59,755 bases of DNA from positions 1-59,755 of the forward strand of contig NZ_JACJVP010000020.1 of the NCBI RefSeq assembly GCF_014212125.1. The letters are read 5' to 3'. Shown piece by piece: positions 1 to 7,480 of the stretch. The DNA is from Cohnella nanjingensis (GTDB taxonomy: Bacteria; Bacillota; Bacilli; Paenibacillales; Paenibacillaceae). Under the pieces are notes generated by a model that was given only the letters and a program-made list of their open reading frames with translations, made no database searches and was not told the DNA's origin. Both the position numbers and the translations under genes were made by a program. How positions within the stretch are numbered: position 1 is the first letter of the stretch; each line of letters opens with the position of its first letter.

Positions 1-24
1 CTGGAAGTCTGGAAGTCTGGAGGT
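1..24. repeat. 8-bp tandem repeat at window edge
   Basis: Three consecutive near-identical units, CTGGAAGT twice and then CTGGAGGT, begin at the first base. The array is cut by the window boundary, so its true copy number is unknown. No function is evident. Confidence 0.6.
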
Positions 25-102
25 CTGACAAATGTTTTTGCCAAATATGCACTGACCAGTCAGTTCAAAAACCCCGAATATGCGAAAAGGAGTGACGATG
101 AC

Positions 103-306
103 ATGAAAAACAAAATCGCAGCCGGCGTCTTCGGCATCGTACTTGGAGGATTGGGGGTCCACAAATTTTATCTGGGCCGGATCAAGATGGGCGTTCTCTA
201 CCTGCTTTTCTGTTGGACGGGAATCCCGAGCATCGTCGGTATCATCGAAGGGGTATTGTATCTCACCATGAGCGATCCGGAATTTAACGAGCGGTATGCC
301 GGTTAG
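103..306 (+). CDS. TM2 domain membrane protein
   Basis: A small 67-residue membrane protein of the TM2 family. The first hydrophobic segment (about residues 5-20) is rich in glycine and runs into the family's typical GxHKFYLGR turn. A second segment (about 30-52) ends in an acidic and polar tail. The start is supported by an AAAGGAG ribosome binding site about ten bases upstream. TM2 proteins are small two-helix hairpins in the cytoplasmic membrane whose biochemical role in bacteria is poorly defined. The gene stands alone, and the next gene has its own promoter-like sequence. The family call is secure; no function can be assigned. Confidence 0.85.
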   Translation: MKNKIAAGVFGIVLGGLGVHKFYLGRIKMGVLYLLFCWTGIPSIVGIIEGVLYLTMSDPEFNERYAG

Positions 307-382
307 AACCACCGTTCCTAACGAAGCGAGACGAGGTCGTCGCTCCCTCCGCAGTTGATTGAAGCCATTCGCACGCTCCTCA

Positions 383-391
383 TGTTATAAT
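383..391 (+). promoter_or_regulatory. Extended -10 promoter for ArsR gene
   Basis: TGTTATAAT combines a perfect TATAAT hexamer with the upstream TG of an extended -10 element, about 60 bases before the ArsR-family start. No good -35 hexamer lies at the normal distance, as is common for extended -10 promoters. Confidence 0.5.
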
Positions 392-451
392 GGAGTTTAA
401 GCAATTCTGGACGTATCGTTTATCAAGCCTGCGAATGGAGTAGATTCAACC

Positions 452-790
452 ATGAACACGACGACGCTAAGCGCGCTTGCCGAGCCCAACCGCCTGCACA
501 TCGTCGAGCTTCTGCGAGACGGTCCCCGTCCGGTGGGAGAGATCGCCGATCGGCTGCAGCTTCATCAACCGCAAGTGTCCAAACATCTGCGGGTACTCAG
601 CGATGCCGGTCTCGTCGAGGTGAAGCCGATCGCTCAGATGCGGATATACAAGCTTCGGCCGCAGCCCTTCAACGAGCTGGACGATTGGCTGCAATCGTTC
701 CGCCGGATCTGGGAAGAGAGGTTCGATCAACTGGATCGCTATCTTCAGGAGCTGCAAGGGCAATCGGATAAGGCGGAGAGTCAAGAATGA
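452..790 (+). CDS. ArsR-family winged-helix transcriptional regulator
   Basis: 112 residues with the typical ArsR layout. The N-terminal SALAEPNRLHIVELL motif leads into a winged helix whose recognition helix contains LHQPQVSKHLRVL (about residues 37-50), followed by the wing with MRIYKLRP. No cysteine pair of the metal-sensing kind is visible, so this is more like the AHSA1/SRPBCC-associated, non-metal subgroup. Such regulators usually precede an SRPBCC gene, but none follows here; the next gene is a NUDIX hydrolase behind a terminator. The start is the ATG preceded by GGAG. The C-terminal residues 75-112 are charged and helical. Target genes are unknown. Confidence 0.85.
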   Translation: MNTTTLSALAEPNRLHIVELLRDGPRPVGEIADRLQLHQPQVSKHLRVLSDAGLVEVKPIAQMRIYKLRPQPFNELDDWLQSFRRIWEERFDQLDRYLQELQGQSDKAESQE

Positions 791-793
791 GCG

Positions 794-818
794 AAGGGGA
801 CCTTCATCGGTCCCCTTT
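794..818 (+). terminator. Rho-independent terminator after ArsR gene
   Basis: AAGGGGACC and GGTCCCCTTT form a nine-pair stem around a six-base loop immediately after the ArsR-family stop codon, with a short T run. Confidence 0.75.
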
Positions 819-941
819 AGTTCCGGTCGATCCGGTCCGCGGCGTCGCGCGATAGCGCTTCGACTCGCGGGAACCGTAGACGGATCCCGTATTTCCATAT
901 GCGATCGGCATATCCATACTGCCGGGATGGGAGAGAGCTGG

Positions 942-1439
942 ATGACGAGTATCTACGTGAATTGGGGCGAATCGAAGGTCAAGCTGACTTGGAATCGCCA
1001 TCTCATGCCGCAGAGAGCGCTGATTACCAGCGTGCACGGTTTCTGCTTTCGGGGTTCCGAGCTGCTGCTGGTGGATTTAAACCATCGCGGATGGGATATT
1101 CCGGGCGGGCATATCGAGCCGGAGGAATCCCCCGAACAATGCTTCCGGCGGGAAGCGCTGGAGGAAGGATATGTCGAAGGGAACAGCGAGCTGCTCGGAG
1201 CGGTCACGGTCGACCACAGCGACAATCCGTTATGGAACGAGAGCGGTCCCTATCCACTGGTCGGTTACCAAGTTTTCTACGGCATGAAGATTCTTCGCCT
1301 GCTTCCCTTCGAAGCGCAATATGAATCCTCCCGGCGAATGTTCGTTCCTCCTCAGGACGTCTCTTCCTACTATGAAGGCTGGAATGCGCTCCACCAAGAA
1401 ATGCTCGACAATGCCTTAAGTCAATTCGCGCCATTCTAG
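942..1439 (+). CDS. NUDIX hydrolase
   Basis: A single-domain NUDIX protein of about 165 residues. The Nudix box lies in the middle of the protein, starts GGHIEPEESPEQCF and continues REALEEGYV. The REx2EE metal-binding core is intact, but the glycine normally two positions after EE is displaced (EEGY in place of EExG), so substrate loops may differ. These enzymes hydrolyse nucleoside diphosphates linked to another moiety using Mg or Mn ions; the specificity cannot be read here. I chose the ATG at 942 because GGGAGAG lies just before it; an in-frame ATG at 927 has a weaker site. It appears monocistronic in the cytoplasm. Confidence 0.8.
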   Translation: MTSIYVNWGESKVKLTWNRHLMPQRALITSVHGFCFRGSELLLVDLNHRGWDIPGGHIEPEESPEQCFRREALEEGYVEGNSELLGAVTVDHSDNPLWNESGPYPLVGYQVFYGMKILRLLPFEAQYESSRRMFVPPQDVSSYYEGWNALHQEMLDNALSQFAPF

Positions 1440-1568
1440 CAGCAGGACTCCCGGCTTCCGATCGTTTTTCGCGGAAAGGAAAGGCGTTGCGCGACTTCGG
1501 ATGGGCTGTCGGAACCCAAAAAGCGCATTTGCGCGCAAGATCATCTGTACAAAGCGTCAATCATCGCC

Positions 1569-1596
1569 TATACTTTACCCAAAGTCATCAGATGAC
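1569..1596 (+). promoter_or_regulatory. Promoter -10 and candidate operator of the glycolate/lactate oxidase genes
   Basis: TATACT at 1569-1574 looks like a -10 hexamer, with a weak TGTACA 17 bases upstream. Ten bases after it lies GTCATCAGATGAC (1584-1596), a perfect odd-length palindrome placed where a repressor would block initiation or clearance. GntR/FadR-type regulators commonly control such oxidases, but no such regulator is adjacent. Confidence 0.45.
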
Positions 1597-1625
1597 CTGA
1601 CTAATTCGAGAGCGAGGAAAAAGCG

Positions 1626-3041
1626 ATGTTGGATGCGGCGTTGACCCGACAGCTGCGGAGCATTGTCGGAGACAAGCATTTTCGGGACGACCAGGAGGCG
1701 CGGGTGGCCCATTCGTACGACGGGACGCCGATGCTGCAGGCGCTGCCTGACGGCGTGATCTATCCGGAGACGACGGAGCAAGTCTCGCGGATCATGACCG
1801 CGCTGGCCGCCCATCGGGTGCCCGTCGTCTCCCGCGGATCCGGGTCCAATCTGTGCGGCGGCACGGTGCCCGTGCAAGGGGGCGTCGTGATGGTCATGCA
1901 CCGCATGAACCGGATTCTGGAAGTCGATCTGGAGAATCTGACGGCGACCGTGCAGCCTGGCCTCATCACGGCGAGCTTCATCGCGCATATCGAAGCGCTA
2001 GGCCTCTTCTATCCGCCGGACCCGAGCAGCATGAAGATCTCGACGATCGGCGGCAATATCGCGGAATGCTCGGGCGGGCTGCGCGGCCTGAAGTACGGCA
2101 CGACCAAAGACTATGTCATCGGCCTGGAGGCGGTGCTGGCGAACGGCGAGATCATCCGCACCGGCGGCAAGCTGATGAAGGACGTCGCGGGCTACGACCT
2201 GACGAAGCTGCTGGTCGGCTCGGAAGGGACGCTCGCCATCGTGACGGAGGCGACCTTGAAGCTGGTGCCGCCGCCCGCCAGCAAGAAGACGATGCTCGCG
2301 ATGTACAAGGATCTGTACGGTGCGGCGCGGACCGTCTCCCGCATCATCGAGAACAAGATCATCCCCGCGACGCTGGAGATCATGGACAACCCGACGATTC
2401 GCGTCGTCGACGACTTCGCCGGGCTCGGCCTGCCGCGCGACATGGCGGCCATCCTGCTGATCGAGCAGGACGGCGACGCGGAGACGGTCGAACGCGATAT
2501 CGCGCGGATACGCGAGATCTGCGAGTTCGAACGGGCGGACCGGATCGAAGTCGCGGAGAGCCGCGAGCAGGCGGAGAAGCTGCTGACGGCGCGGCGCAGC
2601 GCGTTCACGGCGCTCGCGCGGCTGCGGCCGACGACGATCCTGGAGGACGCGACGGTCCCGCGCTCGCGGATCGCGGACATGGTGCTGCGCATCGACGAGA
2701 TCGCCCGCAAGTACGGCGTGTCGATCGCCACGTTCGGCCACGCCGGAGACGGCAACCTTCACCCGACCGCGACGACGGACGCGCGGGACGCGGACGAGGT
2801 GCATCGCGTCGAGCAGGCGTTCGAGGAGATCTTCGAAGCGGCGATCGCGCTGGGCGGGACGATCACGGGCGAGCATGGCGTAGGCCTGGTCAAGGCGCCG
2901 TTCCTCGAATGGAAGGTCGGCTCGGCGGGCATCGAAGTGATGAGAGGAATCAAGCGCGCCTTCGACCCGGACAATCTGCTGAATCCGGGCAAGATGTTCG
3001 CCAAGGAGACGAGAAAAAGGGTGGTGATCGAACGTGGCTAA
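1626..3041 (+). CDS. glcD: FAD-binding 2-hydroxyacid oxidase, GlcD-like subunit
   Basis: 471 residues, the usual size for GlcD-type flavoproteins. The N-terminal FAD-binding (PCMH/FAD_binding_4) domain, about residues 40-220, contains SRGSGSNLCGG and the IGGNIAECSGGLRGLKYG glycine-rich region. The C-terminal FAD-oxidase domain carries GHAGDGNLHP and ends near the GEHGVGLVK motif typical of the family. With the iron-sulfur protein encoded directly downstream (8-base overlap) it should oxidise glycolate, D-lactate or a related 2-hydroxyacid and pass electrons toward the respiratory chain. The third E. coli subunit, GlcE, is missing, which is common in Bacillales two-gene versions. The exact substrate cannot be told from sequence. 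Confidence 0.85.
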   Translation: MLDAALTRQLRSIVGDKHFRDDQEARVAHSYDGTPMLQALPDGVIYPETTEQVSRIMTALAAHRVPVVSRGSGSNLCGGTVPVQGGVVMVMHRMNRILEVDLENLTATVQPGLITASFIAHIEALGLFYPPDPSSMKISTIGGNIAECSGGLRGLKYGTTKDYVIGLEAVLANGEIIRTGGKLMKDVAGYDLTKLLVGSEGTLAIVTEATLKLVPPPASKKTMLAMYKDLYGAARTVSRIIENKIIPATLEIMDNPTIRVVDDFAGLGLPRDMAAILLIEQDGDAETVERDIARIREICEFERADRIEVAESREQAEKLLTARRSAFTALARLRPTTILEDATVPRSRIADMVLRIDEIARKYGVSIATFGHAGDGNLHPTATTDARDADEVHRVEQAFEEIFEAAIALGGTITGEHGVGLVKAPFLEWKVGSAGIEVMRGIKRAFDPDNLLNPGKMFAKETRKRVVIERG

Positions 3042-4416
3042 TGCGAGCGAAACGTCCCCGATCCAGAACAAGCCGGCCATCGATCACGTCAATCCGCTGT
3101 CCAAGACGCTGCTCGCCAAGCTCGATTACGATCAGCTGACGAACTGCATGCGCTGCGGTTTCTGTCTGCCGGCCTGCCCCACCTTTCGGGAGACGGGGCT
3201 GGAGCCGGAATCGCCGCGCGGGCGCATCGCCCTGATGAAGGCCGTGGCCGACGGCGTCATGGATCCGGATCAGGCGTTCGCGGACCAGATGAATCACTGT
3301 CTGGGCTGCCGCGCCTGCGAGCCGGCATGTCCGGCCGACGTCAAATACGGACAGCTGATCGAGCAGGCCAGGGATGCCATCGAAGACCATGCCGATCACG
3401 GCCTGCCGGTCGCGGGGATCCGGAAGCTCTTCTTCAAGGGCGTCTTCCCGCACCGCGGCAGGCTGAAGTGGATGGGGAAGGGACTCGCCCTCTATCAGAA
3501 GTCGGGCCTGCGCCACGTCGTCCGGGGCAGCGGGTTGATGCGCCTGCTGCCGAAGGCGATGCGCGAGATGGAGCAGATTCTGCCGGAGGCGTCCGGCCAA
3601 GGCGTCGTCGAGCGGATCGGCACCTTCTATCCGGCCAAGGGCGCGAAGATCGCGCGCGTCGCCCTATTCAGGGGCTGCATCATGGACGTGCTGTTCGCCG
3701 AGACGAACGTGAACACGGTGAAGCTGCTGTCCGAAGCGGGCTTTGAGGTCGTCATCCCGACCGCGCAAGTCTGCTGCGGAGCGCTGCATGCGCACAGCGG
3801 CGAGATGGACCAGGCACGGGAGCTGGCGCGCGCGAATCTGAAGGCGTTCGAGGAGGCCGGCGTCGAGTACGTCGTCTCGAACGCGGGCGGCTGCGGCGCG
3901 CTGCTGGTCGAATACGACCATCTGCTGCACGAGGACGCCGAATACCGCGAGCTGGCCGCGAAGTTCGCCGCCCGCGTCGTCGACGTCAGCCAGCTCCTCG
4001 TCGCGCGCGGCCGGATTCCCGCTTTCGACGAAGCCGCCGCGTCCGGCTCCGAGCCGGTGACGATCACCTATCAAGACTCCTGCCATCTGCGCAACGTCAT
4101 GAAGAGCTCGAACGCGCCGCGACAGCTGATGAAGCAGGTCGCGAATGCGACTTTCACCGAGATGCACGAGGCGGATCGGTGCTGCGGCTCGGCGGGCATC
4201 TACAACGTCACCCAACCGGAGATGGCCGGCCAGATTCTGGATCACAAGATGGTTCACGCGAACCGCACCGGCGCCCGTTACCTGCTGACCAGCAATCCCG
4301 GCTGTCTGCTCCAGATGAAGCTTGGCGTCCTGAAGCACGGAGATCCCGAGGCGATGGAGGTCAAACACGTCGTCGACTTCTTGTATGAACGGATGGCGGA
4401 TCGTTCGGATCCGTGA
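3034..4416 (+). CDS. glcF: Iron-sulfur subunit of 2-hydroxyacid oxidase, GlcF-like
   Basis: 460 residues starting at a GTG that overlaps the end of the preceding flavoprotein gene by 8 bases, implying translational coupling. Two 4Fe-4S ferredoxin motifs occur near the N-terminus (CMRCGFCLPACP at about residue 37 and CLGCRACEPACP at about 89). Two CCG domains follow, with CCGALHAHSG and the later DRCCGSAGIYN. This is the layout of GlcF and LutA-type electron-transfer subunits. It probably accepts electrons from the FAD subunit at the cytoplasmic face of the membrane. The last 56 bases overlap the convergent EamA transporter gene. Confidence in family is high; substrate is uncertain. Confidence 0.85.
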   Translation: MANASETSPIQNKPAIDHVNPLSKTLLAKLDYDQLTNCMRCGFCLPACPTFRETGLEPESPRGRIALMKAVADGVMDPDQAFADQMNHCLGCRACEPACPADVKYGQLIEQARDAIEDHADHGLPVAGIRKLFFKGVFPHRGRLKWMGKGLALYQKSGLRHVVRGSGLMRLLPKAMREMEQILPEASGQGVVERIGTFYPAKGAKIARVALFRGCIMDVLFAETNVNTVKLLSEAGFEVVIPTAQVCCGALHAHSGEMDQARELARANLKAFEEAGVEYVVSNAGGCGALLVEYDHLLHEDAEYRELAAKFAARVVDVSQLLVARGRIPAFDEAAASGSEPVTITYQDSCHLRNVMKSSNAPRQLMKQVANATFTEMHEADRCCGSAGIYNVTQPEMAGQILDHKMVHANRTGARYLLTSNPGCLLQMKLGVLKHGDPEAMEVKHVVDFLYERMADRSDP

Positions 4417-5383
4417 GCGAACGCCCCTCGCGCCTTCGGCGGGGGGCTTTCTCCCGTCTGCCGCTCCCGGCTTGGTTCCGCGAGACTTGTACGACGCCGA
4501 GGAGGACGAAGCCGCATCCGATGACGTGGGCCCAGGAGAAGGGCTCGCGGAGGATGGCATAGGACAACAGCAGCGTGCTGACGGGCGTATAGCTCGAATA
4601 GACCGCAGCCGTCCCCGCCGGAACCTTCGAGACGCCGCGGAACCAGAGCACATAAGCCAGTAGAGTGATGAACAGGCCGTAATACAGCAGCATGCCCCAG
4701 CCTTGCGCATCGACCCGGGCGACATCGAATCGGCGGAGCTCGACGAACGAGAACGGGAGGAACATCAGGAACGAGAAGAAGGTCACGTAGGCGGTGCCTA
4801 CCAAGGAAGACACATGGCTGGCCGTCATTTTTCGCAGAATGATCAACATGGCTTCGCCGCATACGGCCCCGAACACGAGCAGAAGTCCGAGATAGGAGGC
4901 TGGAGTCGAAGTAGAAGGACCGGCAGCCAGCCATTCCGGCGCCCGGATGCTGACGACGCCCAGCAGCGAACAGAGGACGCCGATCGCAAGACGCCGGCTC
5001 ATCCGTTCCTTGAGCAGGAAAAACGAGAACAGCACGACGACGGCCGGCGTGAGGCTGGTGACGATTCCGGCTTCGGCGGCGGGCACCGCCCGCAGGCCGT
5101 ACAGCATGAAGACGCGGAACATGAACATGCCGAGGAAGGCTTGCACGATCAGGAGGAGCAAGTCTTTCTTGCCGACCTTGAAGATGACGTCGCGGCGGAA
5201 GACCAGGATCGGGACGAGCGCAAGGAGCGCGACCGCGAGGGAGGCCGCTTGGGAGAAAAAAACGGGCATCTGCATCGTCGTCATCTTGCCGACGACGACG
5301 GAACTGCCGATGATGATGGCGGCGAGGGTCAGCTCGGCATAGGCGAGCTTGCGCGATTGCAGCAATTCGGGCAACTCCTTCAC
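4361..5383 (-). CDS. EamA/DMT-family transporter
   Basis: 340 residues with ten hydrophobic segments arranged as two EamA repeats (about 15-150 and 165-305), the signature of drug/metabolite exporters of the inner membrane. The C-terminal 35 residues are strongly basic and hydrophilic; this tail runs 56 bases into the convergent glcF-like gene, so it may not be conserved. The start is a GTG. It is transcribed divergently from a MocR-type regulator 97 bases away. That pairing is frequent in Firmicutes, where the regulator controls export of an amino acid or amine-like metabolite. The cargo is unknown. Confidence 0.85.
   Translation of the reverse strand: MKELPELLQSRKLAYAELTLAAIIIGSSVVVGKMTTMQMPVFFSQAASLAVALLALVPILVFRRDVIFKVGKKDLLLLIVQAFLGMFMFRVFMLYGLRAVPAAEAGIVTSLTPAVVVLFSFFLLKERMSRRLAIGVLCSLLGVVSIRAPEWLAAGPSTSTPASYLGLLLVFGAVCGEAMLIILRKMTASHVSSLVGTAYVTFFSFLMFLPFSFVELRRFDVARVDAQGWGMLLYYGLFITLLAYVLWFRGVSKVPAGTAAVYSSYTPVSTLLLSYAILREPFSWAHVIGCGFVLLGVVQVSRNQAGSGRREKAPRRRREGRSLTDPNDPPSVHTRSRRRV
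4423..4450 (+). terminator. Terminator of the glcD-glcF unit inside the convergent gene
   Basis: GCCCCTCGC pairs with GCGGGGGGC around a short loop, followed by TTTCT. It lies just past the glcF stop and within the 3' coding part of the opposing transporter gene. Confidence 0.55.
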
Positions 5384-5480
5384 AAGGGGATGAGGTATAC
5401 TGTAGCAAGATCAGCTGGTTGGCAGAAGTGCCGATTTCCAGCGATTTTGACAGTACCATTTGGGAGGAGAAGCGATCCGA

Positions 5481-6998
5481 ATGTGGTTTTCCATCGATCG
5501 GCATGATCCGATGCCGATGTTCCGTCAAGTGTTCGAAGCCTATCGCGGCGCGATTCTGAGCGGCCGGCTGCCGGCCGGAACCAAGCTTCCCTCGACGCGT
5601 GAGCTTGCCGGAGAGCTCGATATCTCGCGCAACGTCATATTGGAGGCATACGAACAGTTGCTGGCCGAAGGGTATATCCAGGGGCGTCCGGGGGCGGGAA
5701 CGTATGTCGCGGAGGGCGCATGCATGACGGGCTTCGCGGAGACGCCGGCAGCGTCTGACGCCAAGCGCCCCGACGATCCGGCTGTCGGTTGGCGGGCCGA
5801 AGACGAAGGGATCTCCTTCCGGACGGGACTGCCCGCGGTGGACCGCTTTCCGCTGCGCCAGTGGGGGGCTTCGCTTCAGCGCGCCGCGGCGGACGCGGCC
5901 CCGGCGGATCTCGGCTATGGCGATTCGGCGGGATGGCCCGCCCTGCGGCGCGCGCTGGCGGATCATCTCTGGCGGACCCGAGGCGCGGTCTGCCGTCCGG
6001 AACAGATCATCGTGACGAACGGGGCGGTTCAGGCGCTGGATCTGATCTCCCGGCTGCTGCTGACCGAGGGAGACGCCGTACTCTTGGAAGATCCGACCAA
6101 TGAGGATCTCAAGACGATCCTAACCTCTACGGGCGCGGCGCTCACTTTGATTCCCGCAGACGACGCAGGGCTCGATACCGGGCGGCTGACTCCTGGCCTG
6201 AATCCGAAGTGCGTCTATGTGACGCCGTCCCATCAGTTCCCGCTGGGCGGCGTGCTGCCGATTCAGCGGCGAATCGAGCTGGTGTCTTACATACGCCGCG
6301 GCGACGGCTACATCGTCGAGGACGATTACGACAGCGAATTCCGGTTCGACGGTCCGCCCGTCCATTCCCTCCAGAGCCTCGATCCGGAGCGGGTCATCTA
6401 TATCGGCACGTTCAGCAAGACGCTGTTCCCCGCGCTCCGCATCGGTTATATGGTGCTGCCGGAGCCGCTCGTGGCCGGCGCCAGAGCGCGCAAGCGGCTG
6501 TCGGACTTCCAAACGCCGATCCTCGATCAGCTCGCGCTGACCCGGTTCATGGAGGAAGGACACCTGCGCGCGCACATTCAGAAGATGAAGAAGCTGTATC
6601 AGAGGAAACGGCAGTGCCTGGTCCAAGCGATGCAGGCGCATTGGACGGGCGGATACCGCATCTGCGGCCAAGCGGTCGGCTTGCATCTGGCCGTCGCGTT
6701 CGATTCGCCGTTCCCGGCGGACCTGGCGCGGAGGCTGGAGGAAGCCGGCGTCTATGCGGGCATCCTGTCGGACCGGTCGCTGCTGCTGGGTTACGGACAC
6801 CTCGGCGAAACGGAGATCGGGGAGGGCGTCCGCCGTCTCGGCGCGGCGCTCGGGCGGGAGCGACTCGGGAAAACGAACGGTGAATGCTATCCGCCAGGCT
6901 CAGACGAGACTAGGATGCGTAAGACGACGATTGCGGGGAGCAACTTCGGATTCGGCGGGGCCGGCGCAGAAAAAGTCGGGAGCGAACGCCGGACTTAA
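5481..6998 (+). CDS. MocR/PdxR-family transcriptional regulator with aminotransferase-like domain
   Basis: About 505 residues. The N-terminal GntR winged helix (about 10-75) contains LPSTRELAGELDISRNVILEAY written here in two parts: LPSTRELAGELDIS and RNVILEAYEQL. It is joined to a class I aminotransferase fold (about 110-455) with DDYDSEF and the PLP-lysine region GTFSKTLFPALRIGY. Such proteins bind PLP or its aldimine and usually switch a divergent gene. The start at 5481 is chosen because GGGAGGAG lies at 5462-5469; an upstream TTG at 5460 is less likely. The last ~45 residues beyond the family's usual end look non-conserved and may be extra read-through sequence. The likely target is the divergent EamA transporter. 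Confidence 0.85.
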   Translation: MWFSIDRHDPMPMFRQVFEAYRGAILSGRLPAGTKLPSTRELAGELDISRNVILEAYEQLLAEGYIQGRPGAGTYVAEGACMTGFAETPAASDAKRPDDPAVGWRAEDEGISFRTGLPAVDRFPLRQWGASLQRAAADAAPADLGYGDSAGWPALRRALADHLWRTRGAVCRPEQIIVTNGAVQALDLISRLLLTEGDAVLLEDPTNEDLKTILTSTGAALTLIPADDAGLDTGRLTPGLNPKCVYVTPSHQFPLGGVLPIQRRIELVSYIRRGDGYIVEDDYDSEFRFDGPPVHSLQSLDPERVIYIGTFSKTLFPALRIGYMVLPEPLVAGARARKRLSDFQTPILDQLALTRFMEEGHLRAHIQKMKKLYQRKRQCLVQAMQAHWTGGYRICGQAVGLHLAVAFDSPFPADLARRLEEAGVYAGILSDRSLLLGYGHLGETEIGEGVRRLGAALGRERLGKTNGECYPPGSDETRMRKTTIAGSNFGFGGAGAEKVGSERRT

Positions 6999-7271
6999 CG
7001 ACCCAGTCCTTCGACGAAGTATCCGAGTCCGAGCTGAAATCCTTCGATCGGCAAGCAGTGCCACATATGGCCTCGTCAAGCCGCCGCGATGGTGCAGGCC
7101 ATCGTTTTCTCTGTGCCGGCGCCGCTGGGCAGAATGCTGGGCTACGGGGCGGATTAGGCAGGCAGTCGAGGGGAGACAACCGTTGCCGGACGATGCAGAT
7201 CAGCCGAACGAGCGCCGGAAGCCCTTGTCACGATCCGTATTCTGTGTTAAAGTCTTAGCATCTTAGACGAA
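6999..7271. other. Non-coding stretch upstream of the ABC-F leader
   Basis: About 270 bases after the MocR gene without a convincing open frame, RNA gene or strong hairpin on either strand. It probably contains the promoter for the ABC-F leader, but no clear -35/-10 pair stands out. Confidence 0.4.
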
Positions 7272-7301
7272 ATGGGTGAACCAAGGGCCGATGAACAACT
7301 A

Positions 7302-7357
7302 ATCCTATCCACGGACAAGAAAAAATCGCGATTTTACGGGTTTTTTCTGGATAGGAT
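7302..7357 (+). promoter_or_regulatory. First leader hairpin of the ABC-F gene
   Basis: ATCCTATCCA (7302-7311) is perfectly complementary to TGGATAGGAT (7348-7357), and AGAAAAAA (7318-7325) pairs with TTTTTTCT (7341-7348). The right arm contains the AGGAT that serves as ribosome binding site for the short leader ORF at 7362, so folding would hide it. Confidence 0.6.
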
Positions 7358-7361
7358 CAGT

Positions 7362-7403
7362 ATGCGGTCTTGGACATCTAACGGGCAAGGGACGGGCTCC
7401 TGA
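7362..7403 (+). CDS. Possible leader peptide of the ABC-F gene
   Basis: A 13-codon frame, MRSWTSNGQGTGS, begins five bases after an AGGAT motif and ends with TCC TGA. It can be extended in frame upstream to an ATG at 7272 (43 codons), but that start has no ribosome binding site. Leader peptides that sense ribosome stalling precede many ABC-F and Erm resistance genes. Its last codons and stop fall within CTCCTGA, which is the exact complement of TCAGGAG in the later hairpin. Translation of this frame could therefore decide which RNA fold forms. This is an inference from position and pairing only. Confidence 0.4.
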   Translation: MRSWTSNGQGTGS

Positions 7404-7442
7404 CAGGGAGTTTCGGTCTCTTGGCGTTCTCGTCTGCCGCTG

Positions 7443-7480
7443 CCTCCTATCCGGAATCCCGGATCAGGAGGTTTTTGTTT
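7443..7480 (+). promoter_or_regulatory. Terminator-like hairpin that covers the ABC-F ribosome binding site
   Basis: CCTCCT (7443-7448) pairs with AGGAGG (7466-7471), and TCCGG (7450-7454) pairs with CCGGA (7459-7463). A run TTTTTGTTT follows directly and leads to the ATG at 7481. One structure can thus both terminate transcription and hide the Shine-Dalgarno sequence. Confidence 0.65.

Noticed and set aside
1853..3139. Long plus-strand frame rich in Arg and Gly overlapping the GlcD and GlcF genes
   Set aside because: A shadow frame of GC-rich coding sequence; low complexity, no motifs and no ribosome binding site.
6999..7270. Decayed gene between the MocR and ABC-F genes
   Set aside because: Reading all frames on both strands gave no stretch I could match to a protein family.
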